Shown: positions 62,015 to 64,000 of the stretch, piece by piece
Layout of the letters: the number at the start of each line of letters is the position of its first letter
How positions within the stretch are numbered: the first letter of the stretch is position 1
Assembly: GCA_964036315.1 (NCBI GenBank)
Contig: OZ038517.1
Span: 22,852,083-22,916,082, forward strand
DNA length: 64,000 nucleotides
Direction: 5' to 3'
DNA from: Acanthosepion esculentum
Lineage: Eukaryota; Mollusca; Cephalopoda; Sepiida; Sepiidae
Position numbers and translations under genes: made by a program
Notes under the pieces: model-generated
Told to the model about the DNA's origin: nothing
Seen by the model: the letters and a program-made list of their open reading frames with translations, nothing else
The model's database searches: none

Positions 62015-62095
62015 CTGAAAAAAAAAGAAAAAAAATAATAATTAAATACAAATAAAATAAAGAAATAAACAAGTGATTTTTATTATGGATGCAAA

Positions 62096-62270
62096 TAGTT
62101 GCCACATTATATTTTTAATTTTGTGCATGTTGGGTGTTTTTATTGAATGGATTTACTCTATAGTATTTCAAGATATTTTTGAGTAATTTTGGCAAATGTA
62201 TCTGTTAAAATGTCAATGTTATTTTCATTTTTGCGTAATTTAGACAATAATTTATCCACTGTACCGTGTA
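62096..62270 (+). mobile_element. Right end of the mariner family seen at 50421-51260
   Basis: TTACTCTATAGTATTTCAAG, TGTTATTTTCATTTTTGCGT and the right terminus AATTTATCCACTGTACCGTG match the end of the 50.4-kb element and the inverse of its left end. About 175 bp, no coding. It lies 82 bases upstream of a Mondo exon. Confidence 0.65.
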
Positions 62271-63230
62271 CATAAAAAGGTTAAATAAAAAAAAAAACAA
62301 TTACCTTATTTGATATCTTAAAAGACACCTTTTTCTCCCTCACACAAAATATTTGTTGTAATAGTAACGGCCAGTTACTCATATCCGTGCACAACTGCTT
62401 GGGTATATAGCCAATCCCTATTGCAGATGCATGCTCAGGTACATTTGTATTTGGTCAACACCCACAGTGCTCACCTGTGATTTATATGGCAAATATGCTG
62501 AGCAGATCTTAGTTATAGTTTCTGGGAGAAATCACATGATCTGGTATGATCAACAGTCAGAACAAAGAACAAACCCTCAGTCACAGATATTTTAGTTTCT
62601 TGAATCCATTATATATTGCATAAGAATAAATTTTTTTTTTTTTTTTTTTTTTTTTTGCGAATGAATATTGTAAAAGAATTTTGGTGATAAATATGAAATG
62701 ACTTCCCCAAATACAATTTGCATAAAGATGAATTGTAATTAACTTTCTTCTTAAAAATATTTTGTAGGACTTTTCTAAGTATAAAATATACAGGAACTTT
62801 ATATAACAATTATACAGTTATATAACAATGATTTTTCCAGAAACAAATTTTATAAAAAGTAGGTGTCATAAATGTTTTCCTTAAAAATAGACTGAAAGAC
62901 TTTTACAAGTATAAATCATACAAAAATAGACCATAAACTTATATTTTGTTATAAAGATCTATCCCCTTTCAGAACTGCAAAATCTTAGTTCGGTATTTTT
63001 AAACAGTTTCAGGTCAGCATGATAGGGTAATTGCCCATTCTTCCTTATGGCATGACACCACAATCGAGCACCAGCCATTTCTGTTGGGCCACCAAATTTA
63101 ATCCAAGGCCTAACGACATGACCTACTTTAGATTCTCTCATAAAAAAAATGGGGGAGAAAATTATTGAAATAATTTTTGTAGATTAGCATTCTTTAGCCT
63201 TTTCTTAAATTGCAACACTCATTAGAATCT
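62271..63230. other. Mondo intron; unrecognised 60-codon minus-strand frame at 62959-63141
   Basis: The minus-strand frame reads GHVVRPWIKFGGPTEMAG, RLWCHAIRKNGQLPYHADLK and LFKNTELRFCSSERG. Its composition is protein-like and less AT-rich than the surroundings, but I do not recognise it. It could be a transposon fragment. No matching splice signals to Mondo were found. Confidence 0.3.
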
Positions 63231-63239
63231 GTCTGTATC

Positions 63240-63395
63240 TCTGAGAAGAGATATGGCATGTGGAACTAGAACCATCTACCCCGGTAGACAAAATAAAGGG
63301 CACAGTTTGAAATTCCAATCATGTGAAACATTGTGAATATGGCAATGAAGATGAGGATAACAGTCCAAATAATGTAAATAATTGAAGTACTCATT
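63240..63395 (+). mobile_element. tRNA-derived SINE, family A, partial
   Basis: ATGGCATGTGGAACTAGAAC, AATAAAGGGCACAGTTTGA and GATGAGGATAACAGTCCAAA. The tRNA-like head is missing, and there is an internal deletion. Confidence 0.65.
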
Positions 63396-63934
63396 AGAAT
63401 GTTAGACAATATCAATGACAAACTTCCTTTCAAATGTATGTAAATAAAACTGGCTCATTTGCCATAACTCTTCAAAGTCAGTGTTCAATTTTATATTGTA
63501 TGTCTATTATGAACAGGACCCCCTTTTTAAATAGATAACTAATCAATATTTTTGGTTCTGAAAAGTGTCATAACCTAAAGAAGGTCTGAAGCTCAAAAAA
63601 ATGATTCCCTTTTTTTTAACATGTGGACCAGTAAAGTAATGCCCACCAATCTTCCAAATGAAGAAAGTTTCCTTATTTTGAAACAGTTTTGCTTTTTGGC
63701 TTATCAACCCTTTGTGGGTTATTTAAACTTAAAACATATTTTTGAAATATACAAGATTAATTCCATCATGACTGAACTGGTCAAGTAAATGTTGTATACA
63801 CAATTTTGGGAATAAATATAAATTACATAACATTTTTTTTATTCACATACAACTTGCATAAAGAAAAATTGTAATAAACATTTTCGTTAAAAATAGATTT
63901 TAGGATATTCAATACGGGGGGGGGATGGCAGAAG

Positions 63935-64000
63935 ACGGAATAGAAGTGAATCAAAATATAAGTCTACCATTCGCCCTTGCATGGAGTATTGCTGCCATTT
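63935..64000 (+). pseudogene. LINE reverse-transcriptase C-terminal fragment running off the window
   Basis: The last bases read KSTIRPCMEYCCH(F/L), the same block as at 60836, cut by the window end. Confidence 0.6.

Overview
The window is AT-rich, intron- and repeat-dominated animal DNA. The spliced gene, the mix of tRNA-derived SINEs, Penelope-like elements, mariner/hAT/piggyBac-type elements and many minisatellites suggest a mollusc, most likely a coleoid cephalopod (octopus-like). The species call is inference from repeat character; I could not run a search.

One host gene is present: the 3' part of Mondo, the invertebrate orthologue of MLXIP/MLXIPL (MondoA/ChREBP), on the minus strand from 62014 down to a stop codon at 14037. 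Twelve exons can be joined with GT-AG borders and compatible phases at all eleven junctions. Together they give about 731 codons: a Ser/Thr/Gln/Pro-rich middle region, a bHLH spread over exons at 26799-26900 and 24896-24983, a leucine zipper (24896-24983, 18481-18580), and the conserved C-terminal dimerisation and cytoplasmic-localisation domain (17645-17768, 15737-15866, 14037-14176). The N-terminal glucose-sensing region (Mondo conserved regions) must lie beyond 64000.

Layout by position. 1-14036: downstream flank and probable 3'UTR, holding foldback elements, MITEs, an LTR-retrotransposon pol remnant (6450-8260), LINE fragments, and a polypurine tract at 13322-13866. 14037-34706: ten short exons among introns holding minisatellites (16.1, 23.2, 24.1, 29.6 and 31.3 kb), a LINE ORF1 fragment (18722-19412) and a Helitron 5' end (30376-30907). 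34707-47393: a palindrome with a tRNA-like SINE, a Penelope-like element, LINE 3' tails, MITEs, two head-to-head inverted SINE pairs (43.7-44.2 kb and 45.5-46.1 kb) and the 840-nt exon. 47394-64000: a 14.5-kb intron with a mariner deletion copy, a second Penelope-like element, a 42-bp minisatellite, piggyBac-like repeats, one small upstream exon at 61938-62014 and LINE tails running off the window end.

Nearly all other open frames are translations of simple repeats or transposon fragments. Functionally the window is one metabolic transcription-factor gene whose introns have been filled by several classes of mobile and tandem repeats. No new enzymatic or defence system was found. The most notable non-coding structures are the near-identical inverted SINE pair, the long foldback elements, and the pyrimidine-rich arrays on the gene's sense strand.
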